Shown here: positions 36,564 through 45,133 of the stretch, one piece after another
Layout of the letters: each line of letters begins with the position of its first letter
Numbering within the stretch: the first letter of the stretch is position 1
Assembly (NCBI RefSeq): GCF_003259435.1
Contig: NZ_QLMA01000001.1
Location: forward strand, 310,001 to 374,000
DNA length: 64,000 bases
Source: Chitinophaga dinghuensis
Lineage (GTDB): Bacteria > Bacteroidota > Bacteroidia > Chitinophagales > Chitinophagaceae
Direction: 5' to 3'
The notes under the pieces: model-generated
Databases searched by the model: none
Told to the model about the DNA's origin: nothing
Seen by the model: only the letters and a program-made list of their open reading frames with translations
Made by a program: the position numbers and the translations under genes

Positions 36564-37799
36564 TTATTTGAACTGTATTGCTTTTACCGGCGTGATTTTT
36601 CTGATAATCAATGAAGGGAGGAGCAATACAGTAACACATATCAGCAAGGTGCCGGCGTTGATAAGTACTACTTCTTCCCAATGCAAGGAAATGGCTGCAA
36701 CAGACATATAATAGGAATCTTCCGGTAGTTTGAAGAACCCAAAGGTTTGTTGCAGCCAGGCCAGGCCCAGGCCTACAGCATCCCCAATGAGGATTCCCAT
36801 AATGATAATATAAGCCGCCTGGAAAACGAAGATCCGTTGGATTTTCCAGTTGCGCATCCCCAGTGATTTGAGTATTCCCACCATATTGGTACGTTCCAGG
36901 ATAAGGATAAGAATAGCGGTGATCATGTTGATGATGGCTACAATCGTCATGATGACGATGATAATGATTTCGTTTTTGTTCTGTAACTGCAGCCAGTCGA
37001 AGATATTCGGATAAATTTCCTGAATGGTACGGGTAAACAGTTCGTCTGTTAATACATGTTCATCGATGTATCTGGCTACTGGTTCCATTTGATGGTAGTC
37101 TTTCAGGGTTACCTCATAACCGCCGATTTCGGTGCGTGTCCAGTCGTTTAGCTTGCGAATAAGATCGATATCTCCGATAACATAGGTTTTATCGTATTCT
37201 TCGATAGCGGTTTTGTATATACCCGTTACCGTTAGTTTGCGGGCGCGTGGCGACTGGCTGCCGCCCTGGATGAAATAGATAATTATTTTATCGTTTACGC
37301 CTACCTGTAACTCTTTCGCCATGCTGGAAGAGATAAGCACTCCCTGAGAGTAGGTGCTGTCGTTGAATTGCAGTAGGTTGCCGGCTACCATGAATTGCTG
37401 GAGTTTAGGCCAGTCGTAGTTTTTGTCTACTCCTTTGAACAGTACGCCGTCAATTTCCTTATCTGATTTGATAATAGCGGATTTTGTGGCATAGGGAGCG
37501 ATGAAGCTCACCTGTGGCAACTGGCGTACTTTCTTCACCAGTTCGGGGCTCAATTCGAAGGATTTCTCTTGTGTGAGTGGGCCTGCGTTGGGTTGGTACT
37601 GGTTGATGTGGATATGTCCCCAGAAACTGAAGATTTTATCCTGGATTACTTGCTGGAAACCATTGACCAGTCCTGTCGCCAGGATCATCACCGCAACACT
37701 GATGGCGGTAGCGCACAACGCGATGTTGATGATGAATTTGGAGAAGGAAGAGCTTTTATTGAAAGCGATCCGGGTGGCGATAAAGCGAGATAAATCCAT
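36564..37799 (-). CDS. ABC transporter permease, LolC/E-like (FtsX and MacB domains)
   Basis: A 411-residue permease of the lipoprotein-releasing type. One TM near residues 20-45 (FIINIALCATAISVAVMILATG) is followed by a large periplasmic MacB-like domain (about 50-270) and three C-terminal TMs of the FtsX domain (from about 275: IIIIVIMTIVAIINMITAI). LolC/E proteins extract outer-membrane lipoproteins from the inner membrane, powered by LolD. A LolD-like ATPase lies at 51415-52125 on the same strand but is unlinked; pairing them is inference. The gene ends on the base next to the stop of the converging gene (TAATTA), with no terminator. Confidence 0.85.
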   Translation of the reverse strand: MDLSRFIATRIAFNKSSSFSKFIINIALCATAISVAVMILATGLVNGFQQVIQDKIFSFWGHIHINQYQPNAGPLTQEKSFELSPELVKKVRQLPQVSFIAPYATKSAIIKSDKEIDGVLFKGVDKNYDWPKLQQFMVAGNLLQFNDSTYSQGVLISSSMAKELQVGVNDKIIIYFIQGGSQSPRARKLTVTGIYKTAIEEYDKTYVIGDIDLIRKLNDWTRTEIGGYEVTLKDYHQMEPVARYIDEHVLTDELFTRTIQEIYPNIFDWLQLQNKNEIIIIVIMTIVAIINMITAILILILERTNMVGILKSLGMRNWKIQRIFVFQAAYIIIMGILIGDAVGLGLAWLQQTFGFFKLPEDSYYMSVAAISLHWEEVVLINAGTLLICVTVLLLPSLIIRKITPVKAIQFK

Positions 37800-37912
37800 T
37801 AACTGTTTGAATATTTATAAAAATAAAGGTAACCACGCTGGCGACAAAATCAAAAATTCCGGGCAGCCTAAATGTTAAAATAGTCGTAACTTGACTTAAT
37901 CAATTACTGAAT

Positions 37913-39202
37913 ATGCGTAAAGCACTTATATTTTTGGCTGTCCTGTATGCGACGTTATTACCAGCAATATTGAAAGCCCAGTCCAATGCAATTACTCCGG
38001 ATCATGTATATATGAACAACATCAAGTCTGTAAAGTTAAACCAGGCGGGAGATCCATTGAGCTTGCCGATGGTGACGCTGGGTTCAGGCGAGAAGCTGGA
38101 GTTGTCTTTCGATGATCTGGACAATGATGTAAAGGATTACTACTATACTTTTGTACTCTGTAATGCAGACTGGTCGCTGGCTCAGGTGAATCAGCTGGAA
38201 TACCTGAGAGGGTTTTCGGAGCAACGAATTCAGACTTATCGTTTATCTAGTATTGCCTTTCAAAAGTATACGCACTATAGTGTAACGCTGCCTGGCAGTA
38301 ATAGTTTTCCTACCCGTGCGGGCAATTATATCCTGAAGGTTTATCTGGAAAGCGATACCACACAACTGGCATTTACCCGTAGACTGTTGGTGGTGGATAA
38401 TCGTGCGGGGATAACGGGTTATATCCAGCAGCCAGTGAATCCAAAATTATTCCGTACCCATCAGAAAGTGAATTTTGAGGTGAATATGGGTGCATTAAAT
38501 ATTCCGAATCCATTCGACCAGGTGAAGGTGGTGATCCTGCAAAATGGGCGCTGGGATAATGCTATTTCAAATTTAAGACCGCAGTTTATCAATGGAAATG
38601 TGATCAAATACAATACAGAAATGGATTGTGTATTTCCGGGAGGGAAAGAATGGCGATGGATAGATTTGCGTAGTTTCCGTTTACAGACGGAGCGGGTGAA
38701 GCATACAGAGTATCATCGGAATAGTACAGACGTGTATGCCCAGCCGGATGTGGAGCGGGCAGATAAGATTTATCAGTTTATAAAAGACATTAACGGGAAG
38801 TATTATCTCGCTACATTGGATGATTATGATCCCAATTTTGAAGGGGATTATGCCACTGTACATTTTCAGTTTTTATCGCCGGAGCCTTATGCACAGTACA
38901 ATATGTACATATTTGGAGAGGTGACTAACTATGAATGTAATGATGCGAATAAGATGACGTATAATCCTGCTACCAGGGCTTATGAGTGTTCACTATTCCT
39001 GAAACAGGGTTATTACAATTATATTTACGGATTAGTGGATCAGCATGATCCAGCTGGGAAGTTCGATACGTCTCTGACAGAGGGAGACAGTTGGGAAACA
39101 GAGAATAATTACACGATTCTACTGTATTACAGAGGACTGGGAGCGAGATATGACGAGCTCGTGTCTACCTTAACGTTGAATTCAATTCTGAACCGAAAAT
39201 AA
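37913..39202 (+). CDS. DUF5103 family exported protein
   Basis: A 429-residue exported protein with a signal peptide (ALIFLAVLYATLLPAILKA). It matches the Bacteroidota DUF5103 family (type IX-linked or surface beta proteins): an N-terminal beta-sandwich with LELSFDDLDNDVKDYYYTFVLCNADW near 55-80, a central WRWIDLRSFRLQTERV, and a C-terminal second domain with FQFLSPEPYAQYNMYIFGEVT. The function is unknown. It is divergent from the permease gene (113-base gap) and shares a terminator with the converging ndh gene. Confidence 0.85.
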   Translation: MRKALIFLAVLYATLLPAILKAQSNAITPDHVYMNNIKSVKLNQAGDPLSLPMVTLGSGEKLELSFDDLDNDVKDYYYTFVLCNADWSLAQVNQLEYLRGFSEQRIQTYRLSSIAFQKYTHYSVTLPGSNSFPTRAGNYILKVYLESDTTQLAFTRRLLVVDNRAGITGYIQQPVNPKLFRTHQKVNFEVNMGALNIPNPFDQVKVVILQNGRWDNAISNLRPQFINGNVIKYNTEMDCVFPGGKEWRWIDLRSFRLQTERVKHTEYHRNSTDVYAQPDVERADKIYQFIKDINGKYYLATLDDYDPNFEGDYATVHFQFLSPEPYAQYNMYIFGEVTNYECNDANKMTYNPATRAYECSLFLKQGYYNYIYGLVDQHDPAGKFDTSLTEGDSWETENNYTILLYYRGLGARYDELVSTLTLNSILNRK

Positions 39203-39203
39203 A

Positions 39204-39234
39204 AAAGAGGCTGTCTGGTAAAGGCAGCCTCTTT
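39204..39234. terminator. Bidirectional terminator between DUF5103 and ndh genes
   Basis: AAAGAGGCTG/CAGCCTCTTT stem, T-rich on both sides, just before the stop of converging ndh at 39242. Confidence 0.88.
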
Positions 39235-39241
39235 GATTTTA

Positions 39242-40555
39242 TTAATGTTCGATTGTTTGCCGTAGCTTGACGATGTTGGCGGCGCCTCGTTTGATGATGA
39301 TGCGGGTACCTCTTTCGAAAGTAAAGTAGCGGTAGAACCAGTTGATGAATACCACCAGTTTGTTACGGAAGCCGAGAAGGCTCATCAGGTGTACCACCAT
39401 CCATACAACCCATGCAAAGAATCCGTGCATTTTCAGTTTACCCATTTCCACCACAGCACGGTTTCTACCGATGGTAGCCATACTTCCCAGGTCTTTATAA
39501 TGGAAGGCGATAACAGGTTTTTTCTGCATGCCCAGTTTGATATTTTTAGCCAGGTTAACGCCTTGCTGGATCGCCACCTGTGCCACCATTGGGTAGCCTT
39601 TAGGGAAGCGGGAATCATTGGTCATCTGAGCGATATCGCCGATAGCATAGATATTTTCGTAGCCTTTCACCTGGTTGAACTCATTGACCAGGATACGACC
39701 GTTTGGCAGCAGAATGTCCGCAGGAAGGCCGGCTACAGGCACACCTTTTACACCGGCAGACCAGAGCAGGGAATGTGATTTGATTTGTTCGCCGTTGCTG
39801 AGGGTGACCACTTTACCATCGTATTCGTTTACATGGGTGGACAACATCACGCGAACGCCCAGTTCCTCCAGGCTCTTCAGCGTTGTTTCAGAAGTTTTTT
39901 CCGTGAAAGAAGCGAGGAGTCTTGGTCCTGCTTCAACCAGGTAAACGTTCATGAGATTTTGCGGAATGGAAGGATAATCTTTAGGCAGAATATATTTGCG
40001 GAGTTCAGCGAAGGCGCCAGCGAGTTCCACGCCAGTAGGGCCTCCGCCTACCATTACGAAGTTCAGTTTAGGTTTTATTTCCTCTGGGTCGGAGAGGAGT
40101 AAGCTTTCCTCAAATTGTTTCACCACATAGTTACGGATCTGTACCGCTTCAATGAGGGATTTCATGCCGATGGCTTGCGCTTCAATAGTTTTATTGCCGA
40201 AGAAATTGGTATTGCTGCCGGTAGCAAACACCAGGTAATCATAGCGAAGTTCACCAATACCGGTTTCCAGGATATTTTCTGCTGCTCGTACGCCGGTTAC
40301 TTCCGCCATGCGGAATACCAGGTTTTTCTGTTTGCGGAATATTCCGCGTAGAGGGAAGGCGATACTATCCGGTTCCAGGCCTGCTGTAGATACCTGGTAC
40401 AACAGTGGCTGAAACAGGTGATAGTTGTTCCTGTCCAGCAGCACTACCTGAACGGGGAGATTTTTCAGATGTTTGGCCAGGTTAATACCTCCAAAACCAC
40501 CACCTACAATCACTACCCTAGGGTCGTTCGTTTCCGGAATGTTGAGCTGACTCAT
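39242..40555 (-). CDS. ndh: Type II NADH dehydrogenase
   Basis: A 437-residue flavoprotein that passes electrons from NADH to quinone without pumping protons. The FAD-binding site is VVIVGGGFGGINLAKHL (residues 14-30), the NADH-binding Rossmann motif is FVMVGGGPTGVELAGAFAEL near 166-185, and the second FAD contact is YAIGDIAQM near 320. The C-terminus (about 385-425) is hydrophobic and amphipathic (AWVVWMVVHLMSLLG) and should anchor the enzyme in the inner membrane. Length is normal. It has a -7 box about 85 bases upstream. The neighbouring glpK could feed electrons from glycerol, but that is speculative. Confidence 0.93.
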   Translation of the reverse strand: MSQLNIPETNDPRVVIVGGGFGGINLAKHLKNLPVQVVLLDRNNYHLFQPLLYQVSTAGLEPDSIAFPLRGIFRKQKNLVFRMAEVTGVRAAENILETGIGELRYDYLVFATGSNTNFFGNKTIEAQAIGMKSLIEAVQIRNYVVKQFEESLLLSDPEEIKPKLNFVMVGGGPTGVELAGAFAELRKYILPKDYPSIPQNLMNVYLVEAGPRLLASFTEKTSETTLKSLEELGVRVMLSTHVNEYDGKVVTLSNGEQIKSHSLLWSAGVKGVPVAGLPADILLPNGRILVNEFNQVKGYENIYAIGDIAQMTNDSRFPKGYPMVAQVAIQQGVNLAKNIKLGMQKKPVIAFHYKDLGSMATIGRNRAVVEMGKLKMHGFFAWVVWMVVHLMSLLGFRNKLVVFINWFYRYFTFERGTRIIIKRGAANIVKLRQTIEH

Positions 40556-40640
40556 AAAATTTATTTTAAGAAGAAGGATATCGTTTTCGCTGTTCTACAG
40601 AATTCTTATGCACAATTCCTGTGCTAGTGTTAATGATTAT

Positions 40641-40648
40641 CAAAGTTA
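40641..40648 (-). promoter_or_regulatory. -7 box upstream of ndh
   Basis: Minus-strand TAACTTTG, a TAnnTTTG match 86 bases before the ndh start codon. No -33 element was seen at the right distance. Confidence 0.45.
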
Positions 40649-40729
40649 CTAAACTTTCAGAAAAAAATGAAAGTTTATTTGTGTAATTTCTACGCAAAGA
40701 GACGAGATTTTATTGTAACAGCGAAAAAA

Positions 40730-42229
40730 TTATTCCAGGGGTTCTGTCCAGGCTTGTGCGGCGTGGATCGCTCGTTTCCAGTTATAGTACAGTTGTTTGC
40801 GGGTATTTTCTTCCATTTGTGGTTTGAAGGTGGCATTGATTTGCCATTGTTCTGCGATGGATGCTATGCTATCCCAGAAGCCCACTGCGAGGCCTGCGAG
40901 GTAGGCGGCGCCGAGAGCGGTTGTTTCGGTGATATTGGGGCGTACCACGGTGGCATGGAGGATATCGGCCTGGAATTGCATCAGTAGGTTATTGTTGGTA
41001 GCGCCGCCATCCACGCGTAATTCAGAGATCGTAATGCCGGCATCGGCTTCCATTGCTTTGAGTACATCCATAGTTTGGTAGGCGATACCTTCCAGGGCGG
41101 CTCTGGCGATATGAGCGGCGGTAGAGCCGCGGGTGAGGCCTACCATAGTACCACGGGCGAACTGATTCCAGTAGGGGGCGCCGAGTCCTGCGAAAGCAGG
41201 TACGAGATAAACGCCGTCGCTATTTTCCACGGTAGCCGCCAGTTTTTCCACATCTGCGGAGTGGCGGATGATACCGAGTCCGTCGCGGAGCCATTGAACG
41301 ACTGCGCCACCGATGAAGATACTTCCTTCCAGGGCGTAACAGGTACGGCCATTGATTTTCCAGGCAACAGTAGTCAGGAGATTATTTTTGGAAGACATGG
41401 GTTTGTCGCCGGTGTTGAGTACCATAAAACAGCCGGTTCCGTAGGTATTTTTGATCATGCCTGGTTCTGTGCAGAGTTGCCCGAAGAGGGCGGCTTGCTG
41501 ATCGCCGGCGATACCTGCTACAGGAATGGCGTAAGGCGTAATAGTAGCCTGGGTATTGCCGTATAATTCGCTGGATTGGCGGACTTCCGGCATCATGGAC
41601 ATGGGAATATCAAAGAGTTTGAGGAGATCTTTATCCCATTGCATGTCGTGGATATTGAAGAGTAGTGTTCGGGAAGCGTTACTCACATCAGTGATATGGA
41701 GTTGTCCGTGGGTATAATTCCAGACGATCCAGCTGTCTACCGTACCAAAGATCAGGTCGCCGTTTTCCGCTCTGGCTCTGGCTCCTGGGATATTATCCAG
41801 TATCCATTTGATTTTGGTACCAGAGAAGTAGGCATCGAGAATGAGTCCTGTTTTCTCTCTGATCATTTGTTCCTTTCCTTCTTTTTTCAATTGGTTGCAG
41901 TAGTCGGCCGTTCTTCTGTCTTGCCACACAATGGCGTTGTGTACGGGTTTCCCGGTTTTTCTGTCCCACACAATGGTTGTTTCTCTTTGGTTGGTGATAC
42001 CGATGGCAGCGATATCAGCGCCGGTGGCGTTTGCGCGGAGGATGGCTTCACCTGCAACGCCGGCTTGAGTGGTCCATATTTCCATGGGATCATGTTCTAC
42101 CCATCCGGCCTGGGGGAATAGTTGTTTGAATTCCTTTTGGGCAACGGCTACAATGGCGCCTTGTTTATCGAAGATGATAGCGCGGGAAGACGTGGTTCCC
42201 TGGTCCAGTGCGAGGATATATTTTGCCAT
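40730..42229 (-). CDS. glpK: Glycerol kinase
   Basis: A 499-residue FGGY-family kinase phosphorylating glycerol to glycerol 3-phosphate. It begins [15 protein letters not shown], the first ATP/substrate motif. Glycerol-binding residues are near [14 protein letters not shown] (about 83-95) and [13 protein letters not shown] (about 240), and the FGGY signature appears as [16 protein letters not shown] near 340. Length is standard. The gene lies just downstream of the transaldolase gene on the same strand, separated by a strong terminator, and 174 bases before ndh. No glpF or glpD is present in the window. Confidence 0.96.
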   Translation of the reverse strand: MAKYILALDQGTTSSRAIIFDKQGAIVAVAQKEFKQLFPQAGWVEHDPMEIWTTQAGVAGEAILRANATGADIAAIGITNQRETTIVWDRKTGKPVHNAIVWQDRRTADYCNQLKKEGKEQMIREKTGLILDAYFSGTKIKWILDNIPGARARAENGDLIFGTVDSWIVWNYTHGQLHITDVSNASRTLLFNIHDMQWDKDLLKLFDIPMSMMPEVRQSSELYGNTQATITPYAIPVAGIAGDQQAALFGQLCTEPGMIKNTYGTGCFMVLNTGDKPMSSKNNLLTTVAWKINGRTCYALEGSIFIGGAVVQWLRDGLGIIRHSADVEKLAATVENSDGVYLVPAFAGLGAPYWNQFARGTMVGLTRGSTAAHIARAALEGIAYQTMDVLKAMEADAGITISELRVDGGATNNNLLMQFQADILHATVVRPNITETTALGAAYLAGLAVGFWDSIASIAEQWQINATFKPQMEENTRKQLYYNWKRAIHAAQAWTEPLE

Positions 42230-42321
42230 ACGGAAGGATTTGCTGCGTATATGTTTAACAGCAGAGCAGGCGATTTGTTGTTGGGGGGAGAAGGGGGAAG
42301 GGAGACGCGGTTACAAAAAAA

Positions 42322-42349
42322 ATCCCCGGTACATCTCTGCACCGGGGAT
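42322..42349 (-). terminator. Terminator after the transaldolase gene
   Basis: ATCCCCGGT/ACCGGGGAT perfect stem with a ten-base loop, followed by TTTTTTTT on the minus strand, 24 bases beyond the transaldolase stop. Confidence 0.9.
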
Positions 42350-42372
42350 ACACCATCTAAAAAATATTGCGA

Positions 42373-43026
42373 TTACATTTTCTTGGCATCTTCCAAGAAC
42401 TTCGCCAGCCCGATATCCGTTAAAGGATGTTTCAGGAGACCCAGAATAGAGTCTAACGGGCAGGTACATACGTCTGCACCTACTTCAGCACATTTCACGA
42501 TGTGGAGTGCGCTGCGGATAGAGGCGGCGAGAATTTCAGTTTTGAATCCCTGAACGCTGTAGATCTGAGCGATCTGAGCGATCAGTTCAACACCGTCCCA
42601 GTTGCTATCATCGATACGACCGATGAAAGGGGATACATATTTAGCACCAGCTTTCGCGGCCAGGATAGCCTGACCAGCAGAGAATACCAGTGTACAGTTA
42701 GTTCTGATACTGTTGTCAGTAAACCATTTGATGGCTTTAATACCGTCTTTAATCATTGGCACTTTCACCACGATGTTAGAATCAATGGCTGCCAGTTTCT
42801 GTCCTTCTTCGATGATGGATTTGAAGTCGGTAGAGAATACTTCTGCACTTACATCACCAGATCCAACGATTTCGCAGATGTCTTTGTAGTGCTGCATGAT
42901 AGCCGCTTCACCTTTAATCCCTTCTTTCGCCATCAGGGATGGATTGGTGGTTACACCATCCAGGATACCGAGATCGTGAGCCTCACGTATTTGCGCCAGA
43001 TTAGCTGTATCAATAAAGAATTTCAT
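42373..43026 (-). CDS. tal: Transaldolase (small FSA/TalC type)
   Basis: A 217-residue transaldolase of the small subfamily, transferring a three-carbon unit between sugar phosphates in the pentose phosphate pathway. It begins MKFFIDTANLAQI and has GVTTNPSL near 24-31. The Schiff-base Lys88 is in VVKVPM. At the position where fructose-6-phosphate aldolase has Tyr, this protein has Phe134 (SPFIGRIDD), which favours transaldolase over aldolase activity. The family is homodecameric. The gene precedes the glpK terminator region and follows the SRP RNA gene. Confidence 0.93.
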   Translation of the reverse strand: MKFFIDTANLAQIREAHDLGILDGVTTNPSLMAKEGIKGEAAIMQHYKDICEIVGSGDVSAEVFSTDFKSIIEEGQKLAAIDSNIVVKVPMIKDGIKAIKWFTDNSIRTNCTLVFSAGQAILAAKAGAKYVSPFIGRIDDSNWDGVELIAQIAQIYSVQGFKTEILAASIRSALHIVKCAEVGADVCTCPLDSILGLLKHPLTDIGLAKFLEDAKKM

Positions 43027-43152
43027 ACTATGTTAAATTAAAGTTGTAAAGGTTTGTATCACTTTGTGGAGCTACTGTCATTAGAGAAGGAGGTGAGAAT
43101 AAAACCAGCTGACTACTGACAGCGACTAATGACCTTTTTAAAGAAAAAAAAA

Positions 43153-43247
43153 GGCAAGTTACTTATATCGCACCGCTTCAACCGCCTACCCTTGCTACAT
43201 TCCTGTCCTGGGGGGATTCAGCAGGAGCTGGTCGTATAAGACTTGCC
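43153..43247 (-). ncRNA. ffs: Signal recognition particle RNA (4.5S, small bacterial type)
   Basis: About 95 bases read on the minus strand. The ends pair perfectly (GGCAAGT with ACTTGCC), and a second helix CTTATA/TATAAG follows. The middle carries the SRP domain IV core: AGGACAGGAATGTAGCAAGG, where ACA and TGT close a GGAA tetraloop, preceded by a C-run and followed by AGGG and the AGCAAG asymmetric loop. This matches the Bacteroidota SRP RNA pattern I know. A T-run ends it (TTTTTTTTT). It binds Ffh and helps target membrane proteins. It has a textbook promoter at 43253-43283. The stretch 43027-43152 downstream holds no gene I can see. Confidence 0.93.
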
Positions 43248-43252
43248 GGTTG

Positions 43253-43283
43253 CAAAGGTAATACAATGTGTTGTAAATCCAAA
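43253..43283 (-). promoter_or_regulatory. Promoter of the SRP RNA gene
   Basis: Minus-strand TTTG (43283-43280), a 19-base spacer, TACCTTTG (43260-43253), then five bases to the first RNA base G at 43247. A full consensus promoter with a defined start; it calibrates the other boxes in this window. Confidence 0.85.
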
Positions 43284-43353
43284 TTTTATGCGCTTTTTCT
43301 TGAAAAAAAATTTTGCGCCGACTTTTATAATCACGCTGAAATCCTTTGTGGGC

Positions 43354-44085
43354 TTACTTTTCAACGGTAGTGTAATAGTTGTAGTCGTTCAGTACGGTTT
43401 CAAGAAAAACGGTATCAGGCAGGGTGGTGTTGATTTTCAGCACCTCTTTTACACGAGTGGCCACTCGTTCCGCCAGACGTTTGTCTCCCAATAATGCTCT
43501 ATCTAACATCTCTTTAATTTTATTCATGTCTCTGTCAGATAGACGTAAAATCTCTGGAAACTGTGGTTTATAGTCGGTCATAGAAAGATCGCGGAAAATC
43601 GTTTCGCTGATGCTTCCTTTAGTTTTAATATTAATGACAATGGTAGCGGCGGCAATATCGCCTACCCTTTGTTTTAACGGGGACCGCAGTATAGAAATGA
43701 TAGGAAGCAAAGCCCAGAAGAAGATCGGCTGCTCAATAATCCGGAAAATATATCGGGTGAAAAACTGACTGCGGGAAGGCGTATTACCAATCATACTCAC
43801 TACCCGGATGTCCATCGCTTTTTTACCGGGTGTCTGCCCATTCATATACATTTCGAACAGTAAAGGGTATAACAAGACAGGAATAAGGATTCCCAGCAGG
43901 AATATGGCTGATAATCCTTCATTATTGAAAATATCCTTCATATTCCCTACAATCATTACAAAGATGACCACAAAAACGACCTTGATGACAAAATCTATCA
44001 GCCAGGCAAGGAATCGCTGCCCAAGATCTGCGGCCTGGAATTCCAGATCAATGTTAAATGAAGTAGGGATTTTAATGGTGCTCAT
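43354..44085 (-). CDS. RDD family membrane protein
   Basis: A 243-residue membrane protein with the RDD domain: ADLGQRFLAWLIDFVIKVVFV (about 20-40) carries the Arg and Asp that name the family, then two more hydrophobic stretches and the RDD hallmark motif GQTPGKKAMDIRVV near 106-119. A cytoplasmic C-terminal extension of about 100 residues (from TKGSISET) is acidic and basic in patches. RDD proteins include Na+/H+ antiporters, but function here is unknown. ATG at 44085 is favoured. It is divergent from the SpoIIM-like gene by 45 bases and belongs with the MoxR cluster. A -7 box abuts the start codon. Confidence 0.85.
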   Translation of the reverse strand: MSTIKIPTSFNIDLEFQAADLGQRFLAWLIDFVIKVVFVVIFVMIVGNMKDIFNNEGLSAIFLLGILIPVLLYPLLFEMYMNGQTPGKKAMDIRVVSMIGNTPSRSQFFTRYIFRIIEQPIFFWALLPIISILRSPLKQRVGDIAAATIVINIKTKGSISETIFRDLSMTDYKPQFPEILRLSDRDMNKIKEMLDRALLGDKRLAERVATRVKEVLKINTTLPDTVFLETVLNDYNYYTTVEK

Positions 44086-44088
44086 GCT

Positions 44089-44096
44089 CAAATCTA
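44089..44096 (-). promoter_or_regulatory. -7 box abutting the RDD gene
   Basis: Minus-strand TAGATTTG (44096-44089), three bases before the ATG at 44085. The predicted transcript would start on the start codon. The nearest TTG lies 25 bases upstream of the box (44124-44122). Confidence 0.5.
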
Positions 44097-44130
44097 CATA
44101 AATGTTTATATATTGTTCCGACAATCAGGC

Positions 44131-45132
44131 ATGAGAGAATCTCTATTTATCAAGAAAAATTTAGCACGCTGGAAAAAATACCAGGAGGAACCCACCGACG
44201 ACCCGGATGAGATGTCCGATCGTTTTGTGTCTGTTCTGGACGATCTGTCCTATGCTAAAACATTCTATAGTTTCAGTAAGGTTACCCGCTACATCAATAG
44301 TATCGCGGCAAACATTTTCCAGAAGATATATGCCCACAAGAAAAATGATGATGGAAGATTCCAGTTATTTTTCAAGTATGAGCTACCCTTACTTTTCAGA
44401 AAATATCACCGGACCCTTTTATACAGTTTTTGCTTTTTTACCATCTTCGTATTGATCGGCTCCTTTTCTAGTGCTCATGACGATACCTTTGTCAGGGGAG
44501 TATTGGGGGATGAATATATCAATATGACGGAAAGAAATATTGCCAGCGGTGATCCGTTCGGGGTCTATAAGGGCGAGTCTCCCTTGTTAATGTTTTTATA
44601 TATCGCCTTCAACAATATTTATGTGTCAATGCAATGTTTTGTGTTTGGCATCTTTCTGTCATTTGGCACATTGTATTTCCTGTTTCGTAATGGCGTAATG
44701 GTGGGCGCTTTTCATTATATTTTTGTGAAACATGGGCTTGGCTGGAAAGCGGTATTAATAGTGATGACCCATGGTACATTGGAATTATCCAGTATTGTCA
44801 TCGCAGGTTGTGCCGGTATGATACTGGGCAACAGTTTGCTTTTTCCAGGAACGCTTACCAGGCTTGAATCTCTGAAACGAGCTGCCAGAGACGGGATTAA
44901 AATTATGATCTCGCTGATTCCTGTTTTCATTGTAGCTGCATTCCTGGAAGGTTTTATAACCCGTTATTCCGCCATGCCTGCATTGGTAAGCATATTGATT
45001 CTGTTGGCATCTTTAGGATTTATAATCTTCTATTTTATCTGGTATCCCATCCGCTTGCATAAGCAAGGCTATGCTATCAGTGAAAACGGAAAGATCACGA
45101 TTACTCACACTTTACCGGCATCCCAGGACTGA
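44131..45132 (+). CDS. SpoIIM-like (DUF95) integral membrane protein
   Basis: A 333-residue membrane protein. After a charged cytoplasmic N-terminus (about 1-75, DPDEMSDRFVSVLDDL) come a TM at about 95 (LLYSFCFFTIFVLIGSF), then several TMs in the second half, including FGIFLSFGTLYFLFRNG and VLIVMTHGTLELSSIVIAGCAG. The HGTLELSSIVIAG motif is characteristic of the stage II sporulation M (PF01944) family, although this bacterium does not sporulate. ATG at 44131 is chosen over a TTG six codons earlier. It opens the operon with DUF4129, DUF4350, MoxR and DUF58. Confidence 0.88.
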   Translation: MRESLFIKKNLARWKKYQEEPTDDPDEMSDRFVSVLDDLSYAKTFYSFSKVTRYINSIAANIFQKIYAHKKNDDGRFQLFFKYELPLLFRKYHRTLLYSFCFFTIFVLIGSFSSAHDDTFVRGVLGDEYINMTERNIASGDPFGVYKGESPLLMFLYIAFNNIYVSMQCFVFGIFLSFGTLYFLFRNGVMVGAFHYIFVKHGLGWKAVLIVMTHGTLELSSIVIAGCAGMILGNSLLFPGTLTRLESLKRAARDGIKIMISLIPVFIVAAFLEGFITRYSAMPALVSILILLASLGFIIFYFIWYPIRLHKQGYAISENGKITITHTLPASQD

Positions 45133-45133
45133 T

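Noticed and set aside
43027-43152. Possible further small RNA or leader between tal and ffs
   Set aside because: No paired structure, promoter or frame; it is downstream sequence of the SRP RNA gene and upstream spacer of tal.
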